Shown: positions 26,721 through 36,631, numbered from the stretch's first letter. The stretch is 64,000 bases of DNA from an uncultured Arthrobacter sp. (GCF_947495145.1 NZ_CANLXP010000005.1:117673-181672), one strand, 5' to 3'. Numbers and translations are program-made. Notes: generated from the letters alone by a model not told the origin.

Positions 26721-27716
26721 ATGAGCGAATCCGAACACAGCACCAAGGGCGCGTACGTGGACTCCGGCAAGGAGTTCAAGCGCGACACCGCCTACATTGA
26801 AACGCGCATCACGCGCGACGGCGCCGACGGATTTCCGGTGGAGCCGGGGCGTTACCGGCTGATTGCGGCGCGGGCCTGCCCGTGGGCCAACCGGGCGATC
26901 ATCGTAAGAAGGCTGCTGGGGCTGGAGGAGGCTATCTCGCTCGGAACGCCGGGGCCCACGCATGACAAGCGGTCGTGGACCTTTGACCTGGATCCGGACG
27001 GCAAGGATCCGGTGCTCGGGATCGAGCGCCTGCAGGAGGCGTACTTCAAGCGGGATTCGGAGTACCCCCGCGGTATTACCGTTCCCGCGATCGTGGATGT
27101 GAACACCGGTGCGGTTGTCACCAACAATTTCCCGCAGATCACACTCGACTTCTCGTCGGAGTGGAAGCAGTACCACCGCGAGGGCGCTCCGGATCTTTAC
27201 CCGGAGGAGCTGCGGGAGGAGATCGATACGGTCAACAAGCGGGTCTTCACCGAGGTCAACAACGGCGTCTACCGCTGCGGCTTCGCCGGATCGCAGGAAG
27301 CGTACAACGACGCCTATGACCGTCTCTTCACAGCCCTGGACTGGCTGGAGGAACGGTTGACGAACCAGCGGTACCTCGTCGGCGATTCGATCACCGAAGC
27401 CGACGTTCGGCTCTTTACCACGCTGGCGCGTTTCGACCCGGTGTACCACGGTCACTTCAAGTGCAACCGGAACAAACTCACCGAGATGCCGGCGCTGTGG
27501 GGCTACGCACGGGATCTCTTCCAGACGCCGGGCTTCGGTGACACGATCGACTTCGATCAGATCAAGAAGCACTATTACATCGTTCATGAGGACATCAATC
27601 CCACGCAGATAGTGCCGAAGGGCCCGGCGCTGGAGAACTGGCACAGTGAACATCAGCGCGAACGGCTGGGCGGAAGCCCGTTTGGGCGCGGAACTGCGCC
27701 GACCGCCGCGCCCTGA
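26721..27716 (+). CDS. Glutathione S-transferase-like / glutathionyl-hydroquinone reductase family
   Basis: RYRLIAARACPWANRAIIVRRLLGLEEAISLG, KRDSEYPRGITVPAIVDVNTGAVVTNNFPQI, ERLTNQRYLVGDSITEADVRLFTTLARFDPVYHGHFKCN. Confidence 0.92.
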   Translation: MSESEHSTKGAYVDSGKEFKRDTAYIETRITRDGADGFPVEPGRYRLIAARACPWANRAIIVRRLLGLEEAISLGTPGPTHDKRSWTFDLDPDGKDPVLGIERLQEAYFKRDSEYPRGITVPAIVDVNTGAVVTNNFPQITLDFSSEWKQYHREGAPDLYPEELREEIDTVNKRVFTEVNNGVYRCGFAGSQEAYNDAYDRLFTALDWLEERLTNQRYLVGDSITEADVRLFTTLARFDPVYHGHFKCNRNKLTEMPALWGYARDLFQTPGFGDTIDFDQIKKHYYIVHEDINPTQIVPKGPALENWHSEHQRERLGGSPFGRGTAPTAAP

Positions 27717-27785
27717 CGGGAACTTCTGTGCAGCTCCGGTAGGTCCGACGGCGTCGGGGTCGCCAGAGCTGCACAACAGTTCCCG
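27717..27785 (+). terminator. Long imperfect stem-loop downstream of the GST-like gene
   Basis: cgggaacttctgtgcagctc / gagctgcacaacagttcccg, 18 of 20 positions pair. Confidence 0.6.
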
Positions 27786-27828
27786 GCTGCGTTCCGAAAT
27801 AGAGAACATAACCGTTTCCTAATGCCGC

Positions 27829-27847
27829 CGTGCATAGGCTAGCCTTA
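27829..27847 (+). promoter_or_regulatory. Candidate DtxR/IdeR iron-box (cgtgcaTAGGCTAgcctta)
   Basis: Strong right half-site; the 31-bp context 27820-27850 matches 5590-5620 at 25 of 31 positions by eye. Confidence 0.6.
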
Positions 27848-27897
27848 CTTAAGTCCGTTCCGGTGACCGTCCGGCGAATTGGCTCAAGGAGGCATGC

Positions 27898-28950
27898 ATG
27901 GCACTCGACGCGCCTGCCTCGCCGCCTCTTTTTCGTACGCAGCGCGCACCGAAGGCGCATTCTGCACGGGGTTTAAAGCTGATTCTTGCAGTTTTCGTCC
28001 TCCTGGCCGCCGGCATCGCATCCCTGGCAATCGGCGCACGGCCGATCAGCGTCGATACCCTTGTGCAGGCGCTCACCGCGTTCGACCCAACCAACGGTGA
28101 CCATGCTGTCGTGCTGTCCCGCATCCCCCGGACCATCATCGGACTGCTCGCTGGTGCCGCCCTTGGACTGGCCGGAGCGGCCATGCAGGGTGTTGCCCGA
28201 AACCCGCTCGCCGACCCCGGCATCCTCGGCGTCAACTCGGGCGCAGCGCTCGCTGTAGTCATCGGAATCTTCGTTTTCGGTGTCACCACCTTCACCGGGT
28301 ATATCTGGTTCGCCTTCCTCGGTGCCGCGGCCGCCGCAGTGTTGGTGTACGCCGTCGCCAGCCTTGGCCGGGAGGGTGCCACTCCGGTGAAACTGGCGTT
28401 GGCCGGTGCTGCGCTCTCCGCTGGAATGGTTTCGCTGCTCAACGCGGTGCTGGTCTCCAGCCAGCAAACCTTCGACACTTTCAGGTTCTGGCAGGTCGGC
28501 TCAGTAGCCGGACGTGGCTGGGACGTGATCGTGCCGGTGCTGCCGTTCCTCACCTTCGGATTCATCCTGACGCTACTCACCGGCAAGGTACTCAACAGCC
28601 TGTCCCTCGGCGACGACCTTGCACGCGGCCTGGGCCAGAACGTCACCCTCGCCCGCGCCCTCACGGCGCTCGGCGTCGTCGTACTGTGTGGTGCTGCAAC
28701 GGCAGCCGCAGGCCCGATCGGCTTCATCGGCCTGGTGATCCCGCACGTGGTGCGGGCATTCACCGGCCCCGACTACCGGTGGATCCTGCCCTTCTCTATG
28801 GTTCTGGCGCCGGTCCTGCTGTTGGCAGCGGACATTCTTGGCCGCGTCATCCTCCCGCCGGGCGAGGTGCAGGTTGGTATCCTCACCGCGATCATCGGAG
28901 CTCCGGTGTTCATCTGGTTGGTGCGGCGCCGGAAGATGGCCGAGCTATGA
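27898..28950 (+). CDS. FecCD-type siderophore ABC permease
   Basis: SRIPRTIIGLLAGAALGLAGAAMQGVARNPLADPGILGVNSGAALAVV; GPIGFIGLVIPHVVRAFTGPDYRW. Confidence 0.95.
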   Translation: MALDAPASPPLFRTQRAPKAHSARGLKLILAVFVLLAAGIASLAIGARPISVDTLVQALTAFDPTNGDHAVVLSRIPRTIIGLLAGAALGLAGAAMQGVARNPLADPGILGVNSGAALAVVIGIFVFGVTTFTGYIWFAFLGAAAAAVLVYAVASLGREGATPVKLALAGAALSAGMVSLLNAVLVSSQQTFDTFRFWQVGSVAGRGWDVIVPVLPFLTFGFILTLLTGKVLNSLSLGDDLARGLGQNVTLARALTALGVVVLCGAATAAAGPIGFIGLVIPHVVRAFTGPDYRWILPFSMVLAPVLLLAADILGRVILPPGEVQVGILTAIIGAPVFIWLVRRRKMAEL

Positions 28951-30011
28951 CGCTTACGACCCGTCCCGCGCCCGCTGAGAATGCAGCTGATGAGGCTTTG
29001 GTGGTGCCAACGCGCCATCGTCTGCGCACGCAGCGGGCCGTGAAAATCGGCGCGCTGGTGTTCCTCGTATTCGCGCTCAGCGCGGTTACGCTCCTGCTCG
29101 GCCGCTACACCGTCACCATCCCTGACTTCTTCCGCATCGTCGCTGGCGCGGACATTCCGGGTGCCAGTTTCATCGTGATGGAGAACCGGATTCCGCGCGT
29201 CCTCATCGGAATGATGATCGGCGCAGCCTTCGGCGTTGCCGGCGCGGTGTTCCAGACGATGCTTCGGAACCCGCTCGCCAGTCCCGACATCATCGGCATC
29301 AGCTACGGCGCCAGCGCGTCGGCCGTGTTTGCAATCGCCTTCCTGGGCGCCTCCGGCCTGATGCTCTCCGGCTTCGCCATGGCCGGAGCCCTGGTGGTCG
29401 CCCTGGCCATTTACTTCACCTCCCGGCGCGGAGCGGTGGCAGGCTACCGACTGATCCTCGTCGGCATCGGGTTCTCCGCAGTCCTGCAGTCCGTGGTCAG
29501 CTTCCTTCTGACCCGAACGGACATCCGGGTCGCCTCCGATGCCCTCACCTGGCTGAACGGCTCGCTCAACTCGAGCAACTGGGACCGGGTGACCATACTG
29601 TTCGTCGCGCTGGTGCTACTGATGCCCGCCGTCGTCGTACTCTCACGCTCGTTGCGCGGGCTGGAACTGGGCGACGACGCCGCTGCCGGCCTGGGCGTGA
29701 ACGTGGAGCGGTCACGGCTGGCCCTCATCGTCACCGGAGTGCTCCTCGCGGCGGTGGCGACGGCGGCAGCAGGGCCGGTCGCCTTCATCGCTTTCCTCTC
29801 CGGACCGATCGCCCGGCGCTTCCTCGGCGGCTACCGCCCGTTGGTGACCGCGGCGCTGGTCGGAGCGGTCATCGTCCTGGCGGCTGACTTCCTGGGCGCC
29901 AATCTGATTCCAGGGGTTTCCCTGCCCGTGGGAGTGATTTCGGGTGTGCTTGGCGCCCCGTTCCTTCTCTGGCTTCTCGCCACATCCAACCGATCAGGCC
30001 AGGGAGGCTGA
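28947..30011 (+). CDS. FecCD-type siderophore ABC permease
   Basis: ENRIPRVLIGMMIGAAFGVAGAVFQTMLRNPLASPDIIGISYGASASAVF; GPVAFIAFLSGPIARRFLGG; ATGA overlap. Confidence 0.95.
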   Translation: MTLTTRPAPAENAADEALVVPTRHRLRTQRAVKIGALVFLVFALSAVTLLLGRYTVTIPDFFRIVAGADIPGASFIVMENRIPRVLIGMMIGAAFGVAGAVFQTMLRNPLASPDIIGISYGASASAVFAIAFLGASGLMLSGFAMAGALVVALAIYFTSRRGAVAGYRLILVGIGFSAVLQSVVSFLLTRTDIRVASDALTWLNGSLNSSNWDRVTILFVALVLLMPAVVVLSRSLRGLELGDDAAAGLGVNVERSRLALIVTGVLLAAVATAAAGPVAFIAFLSGPIARRFLGGYRPLVTAALVGAVIVLAADFLGANLIPGVSLPVGVISGVLGAPFLLWLLATSNRSGQGG

Positions 30012-30012
30012 C

Positions 30013-30936
30013 ATGGCGTTGAACGCGCAAAACCTGACGCTCGCGTATGACAATCGCCGGGTGGTCGAAGACCTGACCGTCGAATTGCCGGCGGGCAAGG
30101 TCACCGTCATTGTCGGGGCGAACGCGTGCGGCAAGTCCACCCTGCTGCGAGGCCTGGCGCGGCTGCTCAAACCCGCGGCCGGAACGGTCCTGCTGGACGG
30201 CAAGGACATCCACTCGCTGTCCACCCGCTCGGTAGCCAAGACCCTCGGCCTGCTGCCGCAGACCCCGCTGGCCCCGGACGGCATTGCCGTGGTGGATCTA
30301 GTAGGCCGCGGCCGCTATCCCCACCAGGGCTGGTTCCGTCAGTGGAACGCCGACGACGACGCCGCGGTCGCCTCGGCGCTGCGCGTCACCGACACCCTGG
30401 AACTGGCTGACCGCAACGTCGATGAGCTTTCCGGCGGCCAGCGCCAGCGCGTCTGGATTGCCATGGCGTTGGCACAGCAGACCGACATCCTGTTGCTGGA
30501 TGAGCCAACCACCTTCCTCGACGTGGCGCACCAGGTGGAAGTCCTCGACCTCATCACGGATCTGAACCGCAGCGCCGGAACCACCGTGGCGATCGTGCTG
30601 CATGACCTGAACCTCGCGGCCCGTTACGCGGACCACCTCATCGCGATGAAGGGCGGCCGCATTGTCGCCGAGGGATCGCCGTCGGACGTGGTGACGGAGG
30701 CGACGGTGGCGGACGTGTTCGGGCTTGAATCGCGCGTCATCCCTGATCCGGTGTCCGGCACACCCATGGTGGTGCCGATGGGGCGCCATCACGCAGCGCC
30801 CAGGAACGCAGCCGACAGCGCGTCCGACGAGAACGCATCAGACGAAAACACAGAGACCAGCCCGGCGGGTACCCCGGGTTTTTTAGCGAACCCACAGGAC
30901 GGACTACCCGCTCTGGCAATGGAGGCAGCATCGTGA
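30013..30936 (+). CDS. Siderophore ABC transporter ATP-binding protein with a low-complexity C-terminal extension
   Basis: GANACGKSTLLRGLARLL, LSGGQRQRVWIAMALAQQTDILLLDEPTTFLD; tail SASDENASDENTETSPAG. Confidence 0.95.
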   Translation: MALNAQNLTLAYDNRRVVEDLTVELPAGKVTVIVGANACGKSTLLRGLARLLKPAAGTVLLDGKDIHSLSTRSVAKTLGLLPQTPLAPDGIAVVDLVGRGRYPHQGWFRQWNADDDAAVASALRVTDTLELADRNVDELSGGQRQRVWIAMALAQQTDILLLDEPTTFLDVAHQVEVLDLITDLNRSAGTTVAIVLHDLNLAARYADHLIAMKGGRIVAEGSPSDVVTEATVADVFGLESRVIPDPVSGTPMVVPMGRHHAAPRNAADSASDENASDENTETSPAGTPGFLANPQDGLPALAMEAAS

Positions 30937-32078
30937 CCGAAGTCAGTACTACCCGTCCAGCCCGCAGAAATGCGCAGTCTGCCTCTCGCGCCGACGCCGG
31001 CCAGGCTGCCGTTTCGGCGGTCCGTGCGTTCAACGTCGTGGTCAGCCGGGTGGAGCGGGTCAGCTCCAATTTCCGGCGCATCACGTTCGGCGGCGCATGC
31101 CTGACTGACTTCGGCGTGCAGGGTTCCACCCTGGACCTCCGAATCAAGGTGATGATCCCGCCGGCAGGAGGAGAGTGCGCCGATCTTGGAGCGCTAATGG
31201 ACGGCTCAGGCAGCGGCTGGTATCAGCAGTGGCTTTCCCTCGATGCTTCCGAGCGGGGGGACATGCGCACCTATACGGTCCGCGACTCGCGTTGCGACCA
31301 GCCGACTCCGGAGCTGGACGTCGACTTCGTGATGCACTTCGACTCAGACGGCAAGGGCGGCCCCGCCTCCCAGTGGGCTGCTTCGGCTGAGCCGGGCGAC
31401 CGGGTGTGGCTGATCGGGCCGAACATCCACGCAGCGACCTGTTCCACTGCCGGCGCGTACGGCGGCATCGAGTGGCGCCCGGGGCTTGCCCAGAACGTCC
31501 TGCTCGCCGGGGATGAGACTGCCGTTCCTGCCATCAGCGCCATCCTCGAGTCCCTCCCCGCGGACATCAGCGGACACGCGTTCCTTGAAGTGCCGGACGG
31601 TTCCGACTGCCAGGACATCCAGACCCGCTCCAACGTCGGCATCAGCTGGCTGGTGCGCGGCGGACGTCCGCACGGGGAACTGCTCGACGCCGCGGTCCGC
31701 CAGGCGGTCCGGGTTCCGGGCTGGGTCTCCCTCGCCGCACCGTTCCGCGTGAGCCTCGGCAGCGACACCCCCTCGGGACAGGCGCTCGCTGCCGCCGCTC
31801 GTGCCGGAGGTCCGGAACGCGCCGCCGGGCCCGAGCCGGAGGACATCGACATCGACAAGACCATTCTGTGGGAGACGCCGCAGCTGCTGGACGCCGCCGC
31901 CCTGGACGGCTCGCTGAACCCGGACAAACCCTCGGGCGCGCTGCCCTTCTACGCGTGGATTGCCGGTGAAGCGGCGGTGGTGCGCGGCCTGCGCCGTTAC
32001 CTGGTGCGCGACGTCGGGATTGACCGCAAGCAGGTCGCCTTCATGGGCTACTGGCGACAGGGCAAAGCCGAAGGCTGA
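30933..32078 (+). CDS. Siderophore-interacting protein (SIP family FAD/ferric-siderophore reductase)
   Basis: GTG start in 4-nt overlap; ERVSSNFRRITFGG, RTYTVRDSRC, VLLAGDETAVPAISAILESLPADISGHAFLEV, YAWIAGEAAVVRGLRRYLVRDVGIDRKQVAFMGYWRQG. Confidence 0.95.
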   Translation: MTEVSTTRPARRNAQSASRADAGQAAVSAVRAFNVVVSRVERVSSNFRRITFGGACLTDFGVQGSTLDLRIKVMIPPAGGECADLGALMDGSGSGWYQQWLSLDASERGDMRTYTVRDSRCDQPTPELDVDFVMHFDSDGKGGPASQWAASAEPGDRVWLIGPNIHAATCSTAGAYGGIEWRPGLAQNVLLAGDETAVPAISAILESLPADISGHAFLEVPDGSDCQDIQTRSNVGISWLVRGGRPHGELLDAAVRQAVRVPGWVSLAAPFRVSLGSDTPSGQALAAAARAGGPERAAGPEPEDIDIDKTILWETPQLLDAAALDGSLNPDKPSGALPFYAWIAGEAAVVRGLRRYLVRDVGIDRKQVAFMGYWRQGKAEG

Positions 32079-32097
32079 AACGAAGGCTGAAGGGCCA

Positions 32098-33108
32098 CTA
32101 CGGCGTCGGGTTGGTGAGGATCGCCGGGTCCTTCTTCCCATACGGCATGCGCAGCTTCAGGGAGTTCGGCTCCACCCGGAAGGCCATATGCGAGCCCTCG
32201 CCCAGCGCGTCGCCGTCCAGTTCGATCTCCAGCGGGGTGTCAGACTCCACCTCGGCGGTTTTGCACTGGTAATACTCCAGCGAGGGGTCCTTGCCCTTGC
32301 CGCGCGCAAGCAGCTTGCCGAACACCGCGAGCCACCCGAGCTTGCCGCTGGGGGCCACGGTCATGATGTCCAGTAGCCCGTCGTTGAGCTTTGCACCCGG
32401 GAAAATCTCAAGGCCGCCCATGATCTTGCCGCAGTTGCCGCCCATGACGCTGCGCAGGCGCCGGGTGACCCGCTTGCCGCCGTCAATGGAGATGTGGACC
32501 TTGGACGGCTTGCCGGGCAGGTTCCGGATGCCGGCGTCGACGTAGGCGAGCCAGCCCACCTTGTCCTTCAGATCATCGCGTGTATCCGCCATCACCGCGG
32601 CGTCGAAGCCAAGCCCGGCCATCACCAGGAAGACGTGCGCGTCCTGGGCCCGGTCCACGTTCACATGCACCACGTCGATCATGCGCTCAGTACCTCCGAG
32701 CGCAGCTTCGACGGCACCCCGGGGATCATCCACATCGATATCGAGGTTGCGGGCAAGCAGGTTTCCGGTGCCCAGCGGCAGCAGGCCGAGCGCCGTCGTC
32801 GTGCCGGCCAGTTCCTCCGCCACGCACCGAACGGTGCCGTCGCCGCCGGCCGCAATAACGACGTCGACTCCCGCCTCCAACGCTTCCCTCGCCTGGCCGT
32901 GCCCCGGGTCATCCGCAGTGGTCTCGAGAAAGAGGGGCTCCTGCCAGCCCTTCTCGAGGCTCAGCTCCGTGACGATTGCCCGAATGTCCTCGTCAGTCGG
33001 CTTGACCGGGTTGATGATCAGCGCTGCACGCCTGGTGCGCTCTTCCGACTGGCGTTCCGGTTCAAGCTCGGAGTGCTGTTCAGACTCGGTGTCCGGCAAG
33101 GAAGCCAT
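32098..33108 (-). CDS. Diacylglycerol kinase family lipid kinase (YegS/BmrU type)
   Basis: AALIINPVKPTDEDIRAIV; VIAAGGDGTVRCVAEELAGTTTALGLLPLGTGNLLARNLDID. Confidence 0.93.
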   Translation of the reverse strand: MASLPDTESEQHSELEPERQSEERTRRAALIINPVKPTDEDIRAIVTELSLEKGWQEPLFLETTADDPGHGQAREALEAGVDVVIAAGGDGTVRCVAEELAGTTTALGLLPLGTGNLLARNLDIDVDDPRGAVEAALGGTERMIDVVHVNVDRAQDAHVFLVMAGLGFDAAVMADTRDDLKDKVGWLAYVDAGIRNLPGKPSKVHISIDGGKRVTRRLRSVMGGNCGKIMGGLEIFPGAKLNDGLLDIMTVAPSGKLGWLAVFGKLLARGKGKDPSLEYYQCKTAEVESDTPLEIELDGDALGEGSHMAFRVEPNSLKLRMPYGKKDPAILTNPTP

Positions 33109-33218
33109 GCAAATTCTCCTGACGAGGGGGTTTGTAACCGAGCTTAGCGTCTGGCATCGCGGGGTGTGCCGGTGGTGCTGCGAGACTATGCTGAGTGGGC
33201 AAACCAGAAGGAGGAGCC

Positions 33219-33500
33219 ATGACACAGGATCAGTCCAGCGCGGGCGAGGCTAACGGGCAGCAGAGCGGCGCGCAGGAGGGCAACACCTCCGGCGGATCGC
33301 CGACTTTCCCCAATCCAGCCAGTGCCCGTCCCACCGGCAACACCACCGGGTTCAACGGCTCCTACGAGGAGACAGAGCACCACACCCAGCACGAGTATGA
33401 CGCTGAACACCAGCAGGACGAGTCGCGAAAAGCATCGGGCAGCGATGCCGCCAGCCCTTCAGGCGGTGCTGCAGGCATACATGCAGAGAAAGAGGACTAA
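33219..33500 (+). CDS. Small hydrophilic low-complexity hypothetical protein
   Basis: MTQDQSSAGEANGQQSGAQEGNTSGGSPTFPNPASARPTGNTTGFNGSYEETEHHTQHEYDAEHQQDESRKA; preceded by aaggagga SD. Confidence 0.6.
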   Translation: MTQDQSSAGEANGQQSGAQEGNTSGGSPTFPNPASARPTGNTTGFNGSYEETEHHTQHEYDAEHQQDESRKASGSDAASPSGGAAGIHAEKED

Positions 33501-33505
33501 CGGAA

Positions 33506-34315
33506 TTGGGTACAGAGTCTTCGGCCACAGCTTTTGCTCACCGTTATGTCGCCCTCGGCGATTCGTTCACCGAGGGTGTGGGGGATTGGGACCCGCGCAG
33601 TCCCAACGGCGTGCGCGGGTGGGCTGACCGCGTCGCGGAGCAGCTGGTCCTCGCTGATCCGTCCTGGGGCTACGCAAACTTGGCCATCCGCGGCCGGAAG
33701 ATGCGGCAGATCCTTTCCGAACAGGTGGACGCAGCTCTCGCACTGAAACCGACCCTCGTCACCATCTATGCCGGCGCCAACGACATCCTGCGCCCCTCCA
33801 TCGATCTCGACGCACTGCTGGCAGAATACGACGCCGGCATCGCCCGCCTGCGCGGCAGCGGCGCCGCGGTGGTGCTGTTCACCGGATTCGATTCGTCGAA
33901 GTCCGCCGTCTTCGGCAAGACCCGCGGGCGCACCGCGATCTATAACGAACTCGTCCGGGAAATCGCCGAGCGGCATGATGCCGAGGTGGCGGACTACTGG
34001 CGGATGAGGGAGTTCCAGAACTGGGGCTACTGGGATGTGGACCGAATGCACATGTCCGCTGCCGGCCACACGCTCATGGCGGCCCGGGTCCTGGAAGTTC
34101 TGAAGTCAGCCCACAGTATCGAGGTGCCCGAGCTTGAGGCCCGCCCGGCGGCCTCACGCCTCGCCCAACTCCGGCAGGATGCCCTCTGGGCACGCGACTA
34201 CCTTGGACCGTGGATGGGCAGGCGGCTGCGCGGACAATCCTCGGGGGACACGCTCACGCCGAAGTACCCCGAGCTGACTCATCCACTGTGGACACAGCAG
34301 AGTACCTCCCCATGA
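33506..34315 (+). CDS. SGNH/GDSL hydrolase family protein
   Basis: RYVALGDSFTEGVGDWDP; TIYAGANDILRPSIDLDALLAEYDAGIARLRGSGAAVVLFTGF; DRMHMSAAGHTLMA. Confidence 0.93.
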   Translation: MGTESSATAFAHRYVALGDSFTEGVGDWDPRSPNGVRGWADRVAEQLVLADPSWGYANLAIRGRKMRQILSEQVDAALALKPTLVTIYAGANDILRPSIDLDALLAEYDAGIARLRGSGAAVVLFTGFDSSKSAVFGKTRGRTAIYNELVREIAERHDAEVADYWRMREFQNWGYWDVDRMHMSAAGHTLMAARVLEVLKSAHSIEVPELEARPAASRLAQLRQDALWARDYLGPWMGRRLRGQSSGDTLTPKYPELTHPLWTQQSTSP

Positions 34316-34334
34316 CGGCGGCGCTTCTGAAAGA

Positions 34335-34841
34335 ATGGAACACATGACTGGGGTGCGTTGGTTGAATCCTGCGGAAAGACAAGCGTGGCTTGCCCTCTAC
34401 GGGGTGGCGACGCTGCTGCCGGGAACGCTCGACGCCGATCTCAACCGGCGTGCCCGGATCACCCTGTTCGACTATCACGTCCTCGCAATGCTCTCCGAGG
34501 CTGAAGATCACACACTGCCCATGAGTGAGCTGGCGGGCCGCTCCAACGCCTCGCTGTCCCGGCTGAGCCACGTGGTGACAAAGCTCGAGGCCCGCAGCTG
34601 GGTGCGGCGCAGCCAGAGCACCCGTGATCTCCGCGTCACCACTGCAACCATCACTGCAGACGGGCTCGCCAACCTGCAGGAGTTGGCGCTCGAGCACGTG
34701 GAGCACGTCCGGCGGCTGGTTTTCGACGGTCTCGATGCGCAGGATGTCGCCGATCTTGAGCGAGTGGGCAAGAAGATCCTTGCCCGGCTTGATGAGACAC
34801 ACTGGATCCTCAAACAGTCACAACCACTCGGATCGGCATGA
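34335..34841 (+). CDS. MarR family transcriptional regulator
   Basis: LFDYHVLAMLSEAEDHTLPMSELAGRSNASLSRLSHVVTKLEARSWVRRSQSTRDLRVTTATITADG. Confidence 0.93.
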   Translation: MEHMTGVRWLNPAERQAWLALYGVATLLPGTLDADLNRRARITLFDYHVLAMLSEAEDHTLPMSELAGRSNASLSRLSHVVTKLEARSWVRRSQSTRDLRVTTATITADGLANLQELALEHVEHVRRLVFDGLDAQDVADLERVGKKILARLDETHWILKQSQPLGSA

Positions 34842-35977
34842 GCGAGCCGTCCGTTCTGGCAGTGATCCTGGCCGGCGGCACCGGCGGCCGGCTCGGCGCA
34901 CTGACGGACAGCAAGGCCAAACCCGTAGTCCCGGTGGGCGGAACGTATCGGCTCATCGATATCCCGCTCTCCAACCTGCACCACAGCCATATCTCGGATG
35001 TCTGGGTAGTTGAGCAGTACCAGCCAAAGTCCATCAACGATCACCTCGCCAACGGACGTCCCTGGGACCTGGACCGAACCAATGGGGGGCTTCGCGTCCT
35101 GCCGCCGTTCCAGGGCGACCACGGCGAGGGTTTCGCCGCGGGCAACGCGGACGGCCTGTACCGGCAGGCCGAATTCATCCGCGAGTTCGGCCCCGACCTG
35201 GTACTCGTACTCAGTGCCGACCATCTGTACCGGCTCGATTACCGCGACGTGATCAAGACCCACCAGGAGGCCGGCGCGGTGCTCACCATGGTGACTACCC
35301 GGTTCGACGGCGATGCCTCCCAGCACGGTGTTGTCGAGGTGGCGGACGGCCGGGTCACGGGGTTCGAGTACAAGCCCGAGAATCCCCGCACCGACGTGGT
35401 GGCGGCGGAAATCTTCCTCTACTCGGCAGACGTGCTGCTGGACACACTGGCTGAACTTCACGAGCGCGACGGCGAGCTCGAAGACTACGGAGACCAGCTC
35501 ATCCCGCACCTCGTGCAGCACCGCACCGTTGCTGAACACCGGCTCGAGTCCTACTGGCTGGACCTCGGTACACCGAAGAACTACCACCGCGCGCACATGG
35601 ACCTGCTCGAAGGGACCGGCCTGGCGTTCGACGATCCCGCGTGGCCGATACTGAGCGCCAGCCCGCGGCGGCTGCCCGCCTTCGTTGCAGACACCGCTCG
35701 GATCGGCTCAAGCCTCATTTCGCCGGGGGCGACCATCGCGGGATCTGTCACGTCCAGTGTGATCGGGCCGGACGCAGTAGTGGAGGAGGGTGCCGTCGTC
35801 GAACATTCAGTTGTGCTGAACCGCGCCCGCATCCCTGCCGGAGCGGCAGTGCGCTGGGCCATTTTGGACGCCGACGCCCAGCTGGCTCCCGATGCTGAGA
35901 TCGGGGAGCGCGGCGTCGTGACGGTCGTCGATGCCGATGGAAACGCCTCGCGTCCCGACGAGTCGGAAGGCGGCTGA
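34838..35977 (+). CDS. Glucose-1-phosphate adenylyltransferase family (GlgC-like) nucleotidyltransferase
   Basis: LAVILAGGTGGRLGALTDSKAKPVVPVGGTYRLIDIPLSNLHHSHISDVWVVEQYQP; ATGA overlap with MarR gene. Confidence 0.85.
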   Translation: MSEPSVLAVILAGGTGGRLGALTDSKAKPVVPVGGTYRLIDIPLSNLHHSHISDVWVVEQYQPKSINDHLANGRPWDLDRTNGGLRVLPPFQGDHGEGFAAGNADGLYRQAEFIREFGPDLVLVLSADHLYRLDYRDVIKTHQEAGAVLTMVTTRFDGDASQHGVVEVADGRVTGFEYKPENPRTDVVAAEIFLYSADVLLDTLAELHERDGELEDYGDQLIPHLVQHRTVAEHRLESYWLDLGTPKNYHRAHMDLLEGTGLAFDDPAWPILSASPRRLPAFVADTARIGSSLISPGATIAGSVTSSVIGPDAVVEEGAVVEHSVVLNRARIPAGAAVRWAILDADAQLAPDAEIGERGVVTVVDADGNASRPDESEGG

Positions 35978-36090
35978 GCCTCCTGCGATTGGTCTTAAGG
36001 CGTGCTCCCTCCTAGAATGGAAGGGCATCAGGTGGCGGAGCGTGCGCAATTGCTCCGGTTTGCGGGGTTATTCTCTCCCGTTGGCCGGTA

Positions 36091-36163
36091 GTTAGGGGCT
36101 CAGGTTGCGCAGAAATCGCGAACATCCGGCGGTCTTGACCGTCAAACGGTGACGCCCCTGAAC
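36091..36163 (+). promoter_or_regulatory. Candidate structured 5' leader upstream of the ribosomal cluster
   Basis: gttaggggc (36091-36099) pairs with gcccctgaac (36154-36163, one bulge), enclosing gcg/cgc and cggtc-tt-gaccg or accgt-caa-acggt alternative hairpins. Confidence 0.4.
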
Positions 36164-36223
36164 GCATTCCATGGCAGGTAGAACACTTCTCTACTTGCTC
36201 TATTCAATCTTTGGAGGATCGTC

Positions 36224-36460
36224 ATGGCAGCTCACTGCCAAGTGACTGGGGCCGAGCCGGGCTTCGGGCACAGCATCTCGCACTCGCACCGGCGCACCAA
36301 GCGTAGGTTCGACCCGAATATTCAGAAGAAGCGGTATTGGGTTCCGTCCCTGCGCCGCAATGTGACGTTGCAGGTTTCGGCCCGCGGCATCAAGACCATC
36401 GACGTGCGTGGTATTGACGCCGTCGTCGCCCAGATCCAGGCGCGGGGAGTGAAGCTCTAA
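36224..36460 (+). CDS. rpmB: 50S ribosomal protein L28
   Basis: [71 protein letters not shown]. Confidence 0.97.
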   Translation: MAAHCQVTGAEPGFGHSISHSHRRTKRRFDPNIQKKRYWVPSLRRNVTLQVSARGIKTIDVRGIDAVVAQIQARGVKL

Positions 36461-36627
36461 TGGCAAAGGACAAAGACGTACGTCCGATCATCAAGCTGAA
36501 GTCCACGGCCGGCACCGGGTACACCTACGTGACCCGCAAGAACCGCCGTAATGACCCGGACCGCATGGTTCTGATGAAGTATGACCCCAAGATCCGCAAG
36601 CACGTCGAATTCCGAGAGGAGCGCTAA
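36460..36627 (+). CDS. rpmG: 50S ribosomal protein L33 (cysteine-free type)
   Basis: Translated from sequence (below the ORF-track cutoff): [55 protein letters not shown]. Confidence 0.95.
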   Translation: MAKDKDVRPIIKLKSTAGTGYTYVTRKNRRNDPDRMVLMKYDPKIRKHVEFREER

Positions 36628-36631
36628 ACAC

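Noticed and set aside
26013-27809. 598-aa minus-strand ORF
   Set aside because: Overlaps YihY, DUF326 and GST-like genes on the other strand; no recognisable domain and GC-biased composition.
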